Source: Cyanobium sp. FGCU6 | GTDB lineage: Bacteria; Cyanobacteriota; Cyanobacteriia; PCC-6307; Cyanobiaceae | Direction: 5' to 3' | Length of the DNA stretch: 62,661 bases | Assembly (NCBI GenBank): GCA_024958655.1 | Contig: JANWUR010000020.1 | Span: 1-62,661 of the forward strand | Shown: one piece after another, positions 42,224-51,767 of the stretch | Numbering within the stretch: the stretch's first letter is position 1 | Layout: every line of letters starts with the position of its first letter | Notes under the pieces: model-generated | The model's database searches: none | What the model was told of the DNA's origin: nothing | Seen by the model: only the letters and a program-made list of their open reading frames with translations | Translations under genes and position numbers: made by a program

Positions 42224-42519
42224 CAAAGCAGGGCCTGCACGCTGGCCACCTTGTCCTCAAGGGTCTGATCCTTGTCGGTGCGGGTATTGATTTTCACCGT
42301 TGTGTAGATGCGGGGGCAGCCCATGGCGTGCACCGCCTGATGGCAGGCCTCGATGGCGGCGAACACCGGCTCCCACTCGCCCTCGATCGCGGTGCCGTTG
42401 GGGTGCAGCTGAATCTTGAGGCCGGCCTCGGTGAGCACCTTCTCGCAGGCAGCGATGTACGGGGCCAGGTGCACGCCCACACCGATCGGCACCACGCACA
42501 GATCCACGATCACCTTCAT
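42223..42519 (-). CDS. MTH1187-family thiamine-binding protein
   Basis: A 98-residue protein of the ferredoxin-like fold. MKVIVDLCVVPIGVGVHLAPY, then GLKIQLHPNGTAIEGEWEPVF and YTTVKINTRTDKDQTLEDKV, match the MTH1187/YkoF-like family, which binds thiamine or related compounds as oligomers. Its last base is the first base of the DUF924 start, so the two genes are coupled. Confidence 0.9.
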   Translation of the reverse strand: MKVIVDLCVVPIGVGVHLAPYIAACEKVLTEAGLKIQLHPNGTAIEGEWEPVFAAIEACHQAVHAMGCPRIYTTVKINTRTDKDQTLEDKVASVQALL

Positions 42520-42572
42520 GGTCAGTCCTGGCGCATTGCTCCCATCGTGGAAGCAGCTGCCCGGTCGCTGCC

Positions 42573-43022
42573 GTGTCTGTGTTGCCGCTGCTGGTGATCG
42601 TCCACGCCCTGGCGGCCACAGTGTGGACCGGCGGCCATCTGGTGCTGGATCTGGGGGTGCTGCCCAGGGCGCTGCGGGCCCAGAGTGCAGCCCAGATCCG
42701 GGCTTTCGAAGAAGTCTTTGAGCCACTGGGGCTCACGGCCCTGGCCATCCAGGTGCTCACCGGGCTGGGGATGGGTTGGATCTACCTGCCTGGCTTCCGG
42801 GGCTTGTTCAGCCCCGCCAACCCGGTCGGGATGCTGGTGGGCGTGAAGCTGCTGCTGCTCGCCGGCACCGCTGCTCTGGCGATCCATGCCCGCCTGCGGT
42901 TGATCCCCACTCTCACGGACGACACCCTCAGCGGCCTGGCCTGGCACATCCGCGGCATCACTGCCCTGGCGATCGCCTTTGTGGTGGTGGGTGGCCTGAT
43001 CCGGCTGGGAGGGCTTGGCTGA
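42573..43022 (+). CDS. CopD-like four-helix membrane protein
   Basis: A 149-residue membrane protein from a GTG. VLPLLVIVHALAATVWTGGHLVLDL, a loop FEEVFEPLGLTALAIQVLTGLGM, VGMLVGVKLLLLAGTAALAIHARL and GITALAIAFVVVGGLIRLGGL give four helices with conserved His residues (VHALAATVWTGGH), as in CopD-type copper proteins or small haem membrane proteins. It is divergent from the thiamine-binding gene. No copper genes adjoin it, so the specific role is open. Confidence 0.7.
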   Translation: MSVLPLLVIVHALAATVWTGGHLVLDLGVLPRALRAQSAAQIRAFEEVFEPLGLTALAIQVLTGLGMGWIYLPGFRGLFSPANPVGMLVGVKLLLLAGTAALAIHARLRLIPTLTDDTLSGLAWHIRGITALAIAFVVVGGLIRLGGLG

Positions 43023-43049
43023 GCACCACGGTCGGCTTGCAGGGCAGCG

Positions 43050-43454
43050 TCACGGGGCAGGCAACACGAGCAGCAGCAGGCGGTTGCCCTCCGGATCGAG
43101 CAGCCAGGCCTCGGCGCCGAACGGTTCCTGCCGCGGCGGATCCCCCACGCTGGCGCCCAGCTCCAGGGCCATGGCGATCCAGTCGTGGAGCACGGCAAGG
43201 GGGTCTGCCCCCTCCGCCTTTCGTTGCAGGCAGAGGGCCAGACGACCCGGCTGCCGCGGCTGCGGCCGGCTTTTGGATGGGGCATACAGCTCCAGCGAGC
43301 CACCGGCCGGCCAAGCAATTCGCCAGTGGGTGCCGCTTAGGCCCGGCTGCGGCTCCACGTTCAGCAGAGCGCCATAGAACCGCGCCAGGGCAGCGGGATC
43401 ATCAGCGGCCAGCACGAGCGAGCCGGTGATGGCCGGGGCCTCGGGCACTGCCAT
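43050..43454 (-). CDS. VOC (glyoxalase-fold) family protein, copy 3
   Basis: A 134-residue intact protein: ITGSLVLAADDPAALARFYGAL, GGSLELYAPSKSRPQPRQPGRLALCL and EAWLLDPEGNRLLLLVLP. It is about three-quarters identical by eye to the protein at 13373-13747. Here no CDGSH gene accompanies it. The stop is followed by convergent copD. Substrate unknown. Confidence 0.82.
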   Translation of the reverse strand: MAVPEAPAITGSLVLAADDPAALARFYGALLNVEPQPGLSGTHWRIAWPAGGSLELYAPSKSRPQPRQPGRLALCLQRKAEGADPLAVLHDWIAMALELGASVGDPPRQEPFGAEAWLLDPEGNRLLLLVLPAP

Positions 43455-43460
43455 CCCGGA

Positions 43461-43730
43461 TCAGCGGCAAAGAGCGGCAAGGCGGCGGCCCACAGGCCGG
43501 ATGCTGCTGACGGCAGTACCGAGGTCGCGGCGCACCCTCACCCGGTAGGTGCAGTGGGCCGGGCCCAGGTGCTCGATCAGGGCCTCGCGGGCCTCGTGCT
43601 GCAGCTCCTCAAGTGTGGCCGCGGTGATGCGGATGGGCAGGGTTACTCCTGCGGAGAAGGCTGCGCCTACGGCCTGGGCCTCCAGGTGGCCGGGGCGTTC
43701 TGCCAGAACGCGGAACACGATCTCTCGCAT
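43461..43730 (-). CDS. Small HicB-like/DUF1902-like protein
   Basis: An 89-residue protein with AGGAGAG eight bases before the ATG at 43730. MREIVFRVLAERPGHLEAQA then LPIRITAATLEELQHEAREALIEHLGPA has the strand-helix pattern of HicB/DUF1902-type proteins, which often act as antitoxins or accessory domains. No HicA partner is visible. It lies six bases before the VOC gene, on the same strand. A partial copy is in 37097-37540. Confidence 0.65.
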   Translation of the reverse strand: MREIVFRVLAERPGHLEAQAVGAAFSAGVTLPIRITAATLEELQHEAREALIEHLGPAHCTYRVRVRRDLGTAVSSIRPVGRRLAALCR

Positions 43731-43837
43731 GCGGGGGACTCTCCTTCTTTCCGGCACCATCCTTGGCCTGCTGCGGCGGTAACGCAGGTGGATCTGGATA
43801 CGGGGAACCGGCCCTGCGGGCACCTGCCCTTGCCATG

Positions 43838-44404
43838 TCAGGCGAGCCAGCCCCGTCCAGCAGCCAGCCTGGAGGCTTCCTGCACGGCGGTGATGCAGCG
43901 CTGGGCCCGGCGTTTGGCATCGTCCTGGCCCTGGGCCCGCAGCACGTAGCCCTCCATCGCTTCTGGCGTCTCGATCAGCGCCAGCAGACCAGTGGTGCGG
44001 GCGCCGAGGGAACCATCGGCGAGCAGGCGGCTCACCAGGCCGTGCTCCCACAGCTGCTCCCCGGTGGAGCCTGGAGCGAACAGCTCCAGGCGCAGCACGC
44101 CCAGCAGCGACTGCTTGAGGGCATCGAGCTGGCCAGGCCGCAGCCGGCGGCTGTTGGGCAGGCCCGCCGCAGGACCGGCCGGGATCGCGGTGGGGATCGC
44201 AGCGGCGCGATCGGGGGCGTGTTCCACGCTCCAGCTCAGGCCTGTGCCGGGCAGCCCCACGGTGGTGCGGGGCCCACCGCTGCGATTCACCGGGATGTTG
44301 AACGAGGCCCCGCGGCCACCGACGGAGATCGAGCTCAGTCCCCCGCTGGAGAAGTTGAACCTCAGCGGGCCCAGGCGAGCGGAGCGGCGGAGACGGAAGC
44401 CCAT
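43838..44404 (-). CDS. DUF4236-family protein
   Basis: A 188-residue protein. The N-terminal DUF4236 domain is complete (MGFRLRRSARLGPLRFNFSS, SVGGRGASFNIPVN, RTTVGLPGTGLSWSVE), followed by a helical region (LRPGQLDALKQSLLGVLRLEL; ALIETPEAMEGYVLRAQGQDDAKRRAQRC). The domain function is unknown. Its upstream flank is the 686-bp repeat, and the first half of the gene was copied to 52158-52346. Confidence 0.85.
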   Translation of the reverse strand: MGFRLRRSARLGPLRFNFSSGGLSSISVGGRGASFNIPVNRSGGPRTTVGLPGTGLSWSVEHAPDRAAAIPTAIPAGPAAGLPNSRRLRPGQLDALKQSLLGVLRLELFAPGSTGEQLWEHGLVSRLLADGSLGARTTGLLALIETPEAMEGYVLRAQGQDDAKRRAQRCITAVQEASRLAAGRGWLA

Positions 44405-44412
44405 GGCAATTG

Positions 44413-45098
44413 GCGGGTTGGCTCGCAGGGATGGCCCGAGCAGGGTTCAGGTTGCCGCGTGGATGCAGCAGTCCGCAAATCCATGCGCTCAGTGCATAGA
44501 ACCGCCGGTGCCGCAGCCTCTCCGAGGAGTAGAGGGGCGCCTAAGAAGCGTTGCACTGACTGGGTTTCTGGTGGTACGGGAACAGGCACTCCAGCAGCCC
44601 ACCGCCAAATGAAAAGGCGTACTTTGAACTTGAGGGGAGGCCCGGGAGCCAACCCGACCCTCGCCTTCCACCAGAGTCCGGCCAGGGAGCACCCGAGCCG
44701 GTGCGCACAACGGAGGTGCGCCAACGATGCGACACACAACCGGTGAACTCGGTGACGCGGCGCGAACGTCACCCCGTAGCCGCAGAGAGCGATACGCCAG
44801 TTCTGTTTCCCGCGTGTTGACACCTCGGGCTGCAGTACCCGAGCCGGGATCACAGCCGAGAAGGTCAAGCCCCGAGCGTCTCTTCTCCCAGACGTGATCC
44901 CCATTCCTTCCCTGCCAGGCCCAAGACAGGTCATGCGTGAAGCCACAGACACCCGACCCGATCGAGCCTCAGATGCCAAGGCGATGATCCGCGACCGGTG
45001 CAAAGGCGCCCCCCACGGGGCGCCTTCCTGTTGGCGAGATGATCACGTGGTCACACCTGAGCTGCTCTGACCTCCTCCCGATCGCCCCTGCAGATCCG
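44413..45098 (+). repeat. 686-bp direct repeat, left copy
   Basis: Appears identical to 52355-53040 with a constant offset of 7942 bases. It contains a GC-rich hairpin (CTCGGG...CCCGAG), the 10-bp terminator stem at 45003-45026, and ends inside CTGCAGATCCG, the first codons of an acetyltransferase reading frame. It has no convincing gene of its own; long open frames on both strands are GC-driven. Confidence 0.92.
45003..45026 (+). terminator. Terminator-like hairpin in the left repeat
   Basis: AAGGCGCCCC pairs perfectly with GGGGCGCCTT around CCAC. The identical hairpin is at 52945-52968, and a degenerate one lies near 10408-10430. Confidence 0.6.
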
Positions 45099-45381
45099 GC
45101 CCTTTGAAGCCGCCTGGGAAGGCTGGCGGAGCGACGGCCGACAGGTGCTGCACTTCAGACCACGGCGTTACGACCGTTGGAGTCAGAGCCTTGAGGTGAC
45201 CTTTGGGGAGGTGTTGGCCGGCGGTGAGCCGCCGCTGCTCTAGGCGCAGCCTTCCGCGCAGCGGTGGCGCCGGGAGGATCTCACCCGCGAGCAGGCGATC
45301 AAGCTCTGGGCCCAGAAGCGCCAGCAGGGCTGGCAGGCCACGACGGCTCAGTGGCAACCACCTCCAGTGCTTCGCAGCTGA
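45088..45381 (+). pseudogene. DUF1651-family protein joined to GNAT first codons, with internal TAG
   Basis: From the CTG at 45088 the frame reads LQIRPFEAAW (GNAT-like start), then a DUF1651 protein: EGWRSDGRQVLHFRPRRYD, VTFGEVLAGGEPPLL, a TAG at 45241-45243, then QRWRREDLTREQAIKLWAQKRQQGWQATTAQW. DUF1651 is a small marine/freshwater Synechococcus family of unknown function. The fusion shows that the repeat brought its own start codons to a different gene. Confidence 0.7.
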
Positions 45382-45405
45382 ACCCCTTCTGCCAATTCAG
45401 TGGCG

Positions 45406-45633
45406 ATGCCGATGGTGAGCATCACTCACATGCGCACGAGCATGTTCAATCTCCCGGTGGCGGTGCTCATGGGCATGCCAGAAGGGGCGATCAGCGGGAA
45501 GCCCCTCCAGATCCTCGGGTGCGTGATCGTGCTCGTGATGGGGATCGCCACTGCCGTGCTCTCCTCCACCCGGATCGTGGCGATCGCTAACCGCCGCTGG
45601 AAGCACTCGGCCATGGGCTGGCGTCACACCTAG
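45406..45633 (+). CDS. Hypothetical small membrane protein
   Basis: About 75 residues: MPMVSITHMRTSMFNLPVAV then LQILGCVIVLVMGIATAVLSS, one clear membrane helix and a basic tail. No family recognised. Another frame of the same bases encodes a His-rich run (HHSHAHEH), so which frame is or was coding is uncertain. Confidence 0.35.
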   Translation: MPMVSITHMRTSMFNLPVAVLMGMPEGAISGKPLQILGCVIVLVMGIATAVLSSTRIVAIANRRWKHSAMGWRHT

Positions 45634-48600
45634 CGACCTGGCAAGTTGAGCGGAGGCGGGGGTGGCGGCAGATAAGGAGTGAGATCCTGTCCCGTGGCTG
45701 TGTTTTGGTGTTGGGGATCCAATCCCTGATCGTCTTCGTGGCGTGTGGTGCTGGTGCGCCATGACGCACCTCCGCTGCTGCTCTCGCCTGCTGGTTGGGA
45801 CGTCCCCCCCCAAGAGGCAAGTTTTGTCAAATATTGACGCGTCTGGGAGATCGCCTCACCGGTGACAGTGACAATCGCCTTGGCTCCCTGAACCAGGCTC
45901 AGGTTTTCATCCCAGGGGAAGGGATCTTCGGGATCGTGGGGGAGGATCACCTTGCGAACAACAAGGCTGGCGAATTTACGCAGTCGACTTGGTGATTTTG
46001 ACAAGGAATCTTCGCTCTCAGATCGGATGTCTTTACCCCCTTCACTCTCCGGTAAATCGAAATGAGCACGAATGCTGATCTGATCGTAATGGCAACGTGT
46101 TGTCTCGGAGATTCGCAAGCTGCTGACATTGTTGGCGTCGCCGCTCACGGGTTGGTCCGCGCTAGTCTCCGTGCCTGCAGACTCCAAGGTTTCCAATCCA
46201 ATCGAATCGAAAACTGCTGTAGTAGCTAACCCCACCAACCAGGTGACGATCGCGAGAGCGATTGTGTCTGTGAGACCACCCGCTTCGTTGCCGAGGCCAT
46301 ATCCCCACTGGTAAGGACTGCGCTTGCCTGAACTGGCTGTTTTGACAGGACTCTTGCCACTAAAGATATTTGAGGGACTCATGATGACGAATTCCTGCAG
46401 CACCATCGTCACCAGAAAACCCGCCTCGGCTTGGATGATGCTTTCCGCGGTGGCATCAAAACCCATCTTCAAAGCGCCGACCCAACGATGATGCGCCAGA
46501 TCTTCACAGAAGCTTTTCGCATAGTTGTAGGGCGTCATATAAAACGCTTTAAGCCCATGTTTGAACCCCGCCAAGAAGCCATCCCAGAAGCCACCGTCGC
46601 TATGGTGATGTGCCTCCAAAGGCTTGGGCCCATACCGTTTGGCCTTGGCGCTTTGGTAGTGCCCGCTGGGATCCCAGAAGTTCACCGGGTCGTTGCCGGC
46701 GTACGCATAGCCGTTCAGGCCGCCCTTGCCGAAGGGTGAGAGCCCATCCCATTGAAGGAAGCGACCCAGCACGGGATCGAAGGCTCGGTAGTCGCCCAAC
46801 AGCATCAGTCCTGTGCCCACATCGGCACCTAGAGCCGTTCCCATCACCGATTCGGGGTAGGCGTCGGAGTTGTCGATGCCGGCGGGGTACCCGCTGTTGG
46901 GATCCTGCAAATTCGTGGCAACGCCATAGGGGAGGTGGCTGCTGGCGTCGAGAAGGAGAAAGCCAGCGCTGTTGCCTCCATAGCTCAGGGTGTTCACCGG
47001 TTGACGACTGAGATCCTCGATCGTCCAGAAGGCTGGTTGCTCGACAACTGCGTTCGCGCATGTGGGAGGAGCGTTGTTGAAATTGCCCACACAGCAGGCC
47101 GTGCCAGCAAAAAATCGGGATTGCCAAAGCTGATTGCCTTCCAGGAAGCGGGCTGTGCCGAAGTCATGAACCGTTCCGCTCAGCCAAGGAGCGTTGCGCT
47201 GAACGATGCGGCCTAGACCATCCCGAGTCAACATCTCCTTCTGTTGATCAGCGCGCTGAATGCTTTGGAGCAGGCCATGGGCGTCGTAGGTGAAGGTCCG
47301 GCCATAGCCATCGCGAATGACGTTGCCAGCTTGGTCATAAAAGAAGCTGCCGGAGTGTTGGCTGGTCGTCCCGTTTTGGGTGATGGTCTCCTGAATGACC
47401 AGCAGGCGGAAGGGATTGGGATTGGTGCCATCTGGATCGGGCGAGGTGTAGCTGTAGCCGCGCCGCATTGCGCCAACGGAAGAACCCCCAGCAGCTTCAA
47501 GGTTGACCTCCAACAGGTTGCCGTAGAGGTCGTAGCTGTAGGTGGCATCGATGATGGGGCCAAGGCCAGCGGTGGCACTGAAGGGAGCGGCTGAGCCGCC
47601 GTCATTGGCATAGCTGATCAAATAACCTGTTTGCAGGTCATAGCTGAAGCATTCGCTCAAAAGGTTGCCTTGGAAATCCTTCCGCTGGCGACATGCCACG
47701 CGGTTGGACGTGTCATAGGTCTGGCTGAAATGGGCTGTGGAAACTGGTCCATCCGCGTCAGAACGGCTGATGGACTTGCCAACTGTGCGTAGATTGTTGT
47801 CGTACTCATAGCCTGTGCTCAAGGAGAGGCTTCCCGTATCCCCACAGCCAAAGGTTGTCGGCAGATTGGCCAGGGTGTCGTTGATCAGGAGCCCAGTGAC
47901 CGGATGGTAAAGGAAGGTGCGATTCACACCGTGGAACGCCCCGGCTAGGAGCTGGCTGACGCGCCCGCAGTCATCCCTGTAGATGTTGAAGCCGTGGCTG
48001 CTGCTGTTGCTTTGTACCATCAAACAGCTGTTGCCTTCCTGTTGGGGATAGGGCAGAAAGGGATCAGCCACGTGAACCAGGTCGCCGTAGCTGTTGTAGC
48101 TGAAGCTTGTTTGTAACGGACTACTCGGATTCACTGCCGCCAGGCTGATCGATCGCGTGGCCAGCAGGCCGCTTGGGAAGAAGGACCACTGCCAGCTGTT
48201 GCCCTGACCATCCTGTGCCCAGACGAGATTGAGGTGGTTGTCATACTGTCGGCTCACCACAACAGAATCCCCCCCATTTGCTGGGATAATCGTGGTTTGG
48301 ATGAGTTTGATACTTACCGGATCGTAGGTGTAGGTGGTTGTGTTCCCATAGGCATCCGTACGGCTATTCAACAGACCTGTTGGTTTGTAAGTCGCCGTGC
48401 TTTGTGATCCATTCAGTGGATCGCTGTAGCTGAGAATGCGCCCTAACCCATCATGGCTGAAGCTTCCGAGATTCGTGCAAATGCCATCGACAGAGAGCGT
48501 GGCGGTTTGCAGGCCATTCAGCAAATTATAGGTGCATTTCTTCGACTGACCTTGAGGATAGGTGACGGTGACAGCACGTTGCGCCGTCTGAAAACTTTTC

Positions 48601-51600
48601 TTGTTGACCGTGACAGCCAGTGTTGGCAATGCCGTGAATCCAGAGCCATGGTTGAGAAAGGTGTAGTGGGTCCTGGAGATCTGCCGATTCCATTCATCGT
48701 AGGCATAGGTGTTGAGTTCCAGCCAATTACATGTGTCTGCGGGAAGTGGATCGTTTTGTGGACATTGGGCCATGGCTTGGTAAAGGGCCAGCAAAGGCTG
48801 CGCGGCTTGGCCACTCTTGACCCAATCACTACCACTTATGCCAACCAAGGGTGTGGAGCAAGGAATGTTGACCAGATCAAACCCCATCAGCGCCCCGTTG
48901 GCCGCATTGGCGTCGAGGAGTCCATCGCTCAACAGCAGCTGGGTGATGTTGTCCACCTGACTAACGTTGACCGGTCCGTAAATCTGACCAATGATTGTGG
49001 GAGTATTCGGGGCAGCTGGTGCGTATCGAAAGCGGAGGGTGACCCCATTCAGTGCATCGAGGATGCACCCTTCGGCCAGGCCATCATTAGGTACGCTGGC
49101 GATCAAGAGATTGGTGCCAGGACTATAGAAGTAATCTGTTGTCTTCATGTAGCCATCACCATATTGAGTGGCAGATATTAAATTATTGGCATCATCGTAG
49201 GTATAGGCCGCTGTCTGCACTTGCTTGCCACCATTCAACGTCTGAAAAGTAGCCACATGACGTTGGCGAGCGTCAAAGAGCTGAAGGTGGATATTGCCGT
49301 AGGAATCGGTCTGACGTCGGCTGTATAGCGCTCCGCTGACCAGCTCTAGATCCATCGGCAAGTCGTAGACATAGCTTGTTGTTTGTGACCACTCTGTGCC
49401 GGCCATCGTGGTCAGGCTGATCAGTCGGCCGATGTTGTCATAGGTCTGAACGCTGGTTTGGCCGAATGCATTGGTTTGCTGCAGGGGATAGCCCATGAAA
49501 TTGAGCAAGCAACCACCACGGCTCATTGTTGTTGTCAACCCTTCTTTTGTGCTGCCGGTGATGCTGGAATTGATACTCAAGACCGGCTGCTTGACTTCAG
49601 GTAGATTGGTGAATTCTGCTGTTGTCAGGTTTTGCAGTGAGGTGATGTCAGAGGCGCCCGTGTTATCTATCTGGCCCCGTTGCGTCTGAATTCCATTGAG
49701 ACCTACTTCGATCCCATCAGCATAGTTGTAGCCACCTATATACCCGCCCATTGTGTCTGTGCGATAGTCATATGTTGTGTTGCTGTCTGAGTCGAAATGA
49801 GTTTCTTGATTACATGTAGGCAGAGTGGCTTGCCGCATGAACAGGCCACCATCGCTCGGTGCAATACTGAAGGCTTCAAACGTCTGGGTTTCCAGCACAA
49901 AGGAAGCACCGTTGTTGCCAATGCTGTGGGTTTTGACGCTCTGCACGAGCCGTTCATTGGGTGGACATGTCTGCTCGGCAGGAAGATAAGTGTATTCTGT
50001 GACCTGGCCCAATGGCGAGATCTCTTGAATAGGATTACCAGCATCACTATAAGTGTACTGCTGTAATTTTTTTAGCAGAATTGGATTATCATCGTAGGAA
50101 TCGCTGCCAATGATGACACCGTTCAGTGTCGCCATGTTGATCCCACTGGTGATTCTGATTGGCGAGCCGTAGGAAAAGGGAAGGCTGCCAAAGGATGACA
50201 AGCCCTGCAAATCTGAAGTCACGTATTGATATTCAGGTAGGGTTTGTGTTAATACTCCGTATGAATTCGCGATCCCATCTTGAATACATCGCCCAAACGA
50301 ATCATACATTTTGAATTGGGTTCGATTTCGGTTCGAATCTTGATAGGTGGTTGTAATCTTTGTATTATAGCCGAGATCAACGGCTTTAATGCGATCGGAG
50401 GATGAGCAGCCATCAGAATCCTTATTCTGGTAAAAGATGTTATCCAGCCAGTGATTCAGCCCCGAGGCATAAGTCTTTTTACCTGAAGCCTGGGGCATAA
50501 CGAAATTAGACTCCCCACTGCTAAAATCAAAATTGTATTGAGCATGGCTGAGCAATCCACCCGTATTGTCTTTGTTGGTCACCAAATCAACGGCGATTTC
50601 CCCGAGTGAAAACTGAGTGCAGCCTGCATCGTACGCATGATTCGAGTTGAATTGCTGATACGCAATCGTCGTCTCATAGCCAGTATAGGTATTTTGAATG
50701 CCTGAGAGAGATGTCTGATTTTGCCAGCCATAGGGCACGTGCTGGTTGACGACATACTGATAATTGAGAGCGCGTTTTGTGGTGAGGTCTGTAATGGAGA
50801 AGACCCTGTAATCACCAAGACTCAGATTGAGTTGATGGGTTGGAACCAGCTCGCCTGCTTGGTTGCTGATGCTGACGGTGCCGATGCAATTATTAAAGGC
50901 CAGCGTGGCAATTGTGTTGCCAATAGTATCTGTAATGCTCAGCGTATGTTGCTGTGTGCCTGTCCAGGCTGGATCTGTGTAGCTGAAATTGAGGGTTTGG
51001 CCATTGGCATAGAAGATATTACTGATTCTATAAACCAGGAGCTGGTCGGCATTGGCGTTGTTGGAGCTGTTGTAGGTGGGATCGTAAACGTTGATGCCTT
51101 TGTATCCATATAGAACTGTGGCGGTGAAGAGAAAGTTTGTACCATATTTATCCTGGACAACGATTTGATTGGCTTGCGGCCCTGAGCGAAAACTCAACAG
51201 ACGCCCATCAACGCTGTATAGGGGCCCGGTATTTTGGGCGGCAGACAACAGACTTTTAGTGTAATCAGTAATATAGTTCTCCTGGGATGTGCTAGGCATC
51301 TCCATCAGGATTTGATAGGATGTGTCACCGAGAGAAACGGTTGCCGCAATCAGATTGCTGCCATAAAACTTAGAGACCTTGCTTGTGCTGATGAAGAGAT
51401 AGGGAAGGTTCAGGTCCCAAATGCCTCCGGCGTCGTCAAGTTGTGAACCGTTGTTTTCCGTGGCTTTGGGTTCTGCTGTCGGTAGATATGCACTGACTCC
51501 ATAGGGGTGGGAATGATCATCGCTATCTGTGAAGGCTCCGACGTACGAGCCAGTGGCATTCTGTTGATATTGAATGGAAAGATTAAAGGGGGTCTGCCCA

Positions 51601-51767
51601 TAATTTACATTGCCATTAAAAAATGTAAAGCTGTAATTCAGGGTGCCTCCCCTGGGGTCTACCGAAAAGCTGTCACCGCCGATCGTGATCGTGCTGTTGG
51701 ACACAGGACCGGCGTCATCTGCTCCAGAGGAATCTGCTGGAATCAAGGCATGAGGCTCGTTTGCCAT
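45630..51767 (-). CDS. RHS/YD-repeat giant protein
   Basis: About 2045 residues from the ATG at 51767. Many YD repeats fill it (for example YTYDDANNLISATQYGDG, YTYDPVSIKLIQ, FTYDAHGLLQSIQ), and an RHS core-associated segment ends the shell (LGRFLQWDGLSPFGKGGLNGYAYAGNDPVNFWDPSGH). A variable C-terminal region of about 280 residues follows the core, with HHHSDGGFWDGFLAGFKHG and hydrophobic helices, ending in a Pro run. Such proteins are polymorphic toxins or cell-wall/filament proteins. No signal peptide is obvious and no immunity gene follows. GC is clearly lower than in the surroundings. Direct repeats flank it. Confidence 0.92.
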   Translation of the reverse strand: MANEPHALIPADSSGADDAGPVSNSTITIGGDSFSVDPRGGTLNYSFTFFNGNVNYGQTPFNLSIQYQQNATGSYVGAFTDSDDHSHPYGVSAYLPTAEPKATENNGSQLDDAGGIWDLNLPYLFISTSKVSKFYGSNLIAATVSLGDTSYQILMEMPSTSQENYITDYTKSLLSAAQNTGPLYSVDGRLLSFRSGPQANQIVVQDKYGTNFLFTATVLYGYKGINVYDPTYNSSNNANADQLLVYRISNIFYANGQTLNFSYTDPAWTGTQQHTLSITDTIGNTIATLAFNNCIGTVSISNQAGELVPTHQLNLSLGDYRVFSITDLTTKRALNYQYVVNQHVPYGWQNQTSLSGIQNTYTGYETTIAYQQFNSNHAYDAGCTQFSLGEIAVDLVTNKDNTGGLLSHAQYNFDFSSGESNFVMPQASGKKTYASGLNHWLDNIFYQNKDSDGCSSSDRIKAVDLGYNTKITTTYQDSNRNRTQFKMYDSFGRCIQDGIANSYGVLTQTLPEYQYVTSDLQGLSSFGSLPFSYGSPIRITSGINMATLNGVIIGSDSYDDNPILLKKLQQYTYSDAGNPIQEISPLGQVTEYTYLPAEQTCPPNERLVQSVKTHSIGNNGASFVLETQTFEAFSIAPSDGGLFMRQATLPTCNQETHFDSDSNTTYDYRTDTMGGYIGGYNYADGIEVGLNGIQTQRGQIDNTGASDITSLQNLTTAEFTNLPEVKQPVLSINSSITGSTKEGLTTTMSRGGCLLNFMGYPLQQTNAFGQTSVQTYDNIGRLISLTTMAGTEWSQTTSYVYDLPMDLELVSGALYSRRQTDSYGNIHLQLFDARQRHVATFQTLNGGKQVQTAAYTYDDANNLISATQYGDGYMKTTDYFYSPGTNLLIASVPNDGLAEGCILDALNGVTLRFRYAPAAPNTPTIIGQIYGPVNVSQVDNITQLLLSDGLLDANAANGALMGFDLVNIPCSTPLVGISGSDWVKSGQAAQPLLALYQAMAQCPQNDPLPADTCNWLELNTYAYDEWNRQISRTHYTFLNHGSGFTALPTLAVTVNKKSFQTAQRAVTVTYPQGQSKKCTYNLLNGLQTATLSVDGICTNLGSFSHDGLGRILSYSDPLNGSQSTATYKPTGLLNSRTDAYGNTTTYTYDPVSIKLIQTTIIPANGGDSVVVSRQYDNHLNLVWAQDGQGNSWQWSFFPSGLLATRSISLAAVNPSSPLQTSFSYNSYGDLVHVADPFLPYPQQEGNSCLMVQSNSSSHGFNIYRDDCGRVSQLLAGAFHGVNRTFLYHPVTGLLINDTLANLPTTFGCGDTGSLSLSTGYEYDNNLRTVGKSISRSDADGPVSTAHFSQTYDTSNRVACRQRKDFQGNLLSECFSYDLQTGYLISYANDGGSAAPFSATAGLGPIIDATYSYDLYGNLLEVNLEAAGGSSVGAMRRGYSYTSPDPDGTNPNPFRLLVIQETITQNGTTSQHSGSFFYDQAGNVIRDGYGRTFTYDAHGLLQSIQRADQQKEMLTRDGLGRIVQRNAPWLSGTVHDFGTARFLEGNQLWQSRFFAGTACCVGNFNNAPPTCANAVVEQPAFWTIEDLSRQPVNTLSYGGNSAGFLLLDASSHLPYGVATNLQDPNSGYPAGIDNSDAYPESVMGTALGADVGTGLMLLGDYRAFDPVLGRFLQWDGLSPFGKGGLNGYAYAGNDPVNFWDPSGHYQSAKAKRYGPKPLEAHHHSDGGFWDGFLAGFKHGLKAFYMTPYNYAKSFCEDLAHHRWVGALKMGFDATAESIIQAEAGFLVTMVLQEFVIMSPSNIFSGKSPVKTASSGKRSPYQWGYGLGNEAGGLTDTIALAIVTWLVGLATTAVFDSIGLETLESAGTETSADQPVSGDANNVSSLRISETTRCHYDQISIRAHFDLPESEGGKDIRSESEDSLSKSPSRLRKFASLVVRKVILPHDPEDPFPWDENLSLVQGAKAIVTVTGEAISQTRQYLTKLASWGGTSQPAGESSSGGASWRTSTTRHEDDQGLDPQHQNTATGQDLTPYLPPPPPPLNLPGR

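Noticed and set aside
44362..45003. Frames of up to 213 residues within the 686-bp repeats as possible genes
   Set aside because: They are identical only because the DNA is identical, have no family features, and overlap terminator-like stems.
415..45243. In-frame TAG codons in several otherwise readable genes (zeta remnant, EAL gene, PEP-CTERM gene, diguanylate cyclase, DUF1651), suggesting amber readthrough or recoding
   Set aside because: psbA and ppk2 in this window end at TAG, so TAG is a real stop. The interrupted genes mostly also carry deletions or frameshifts, and CAG to TAG is a common single mutation in GC-rich DNA.
45264..45590. His-rich frame (HHSHAHEH) as a metal chaperone
   Set aside because: No proper start, it overlaps the DUF1651 pseudogene, and another frame of the same bases encodes a membrane helix; evidence does not favour it.
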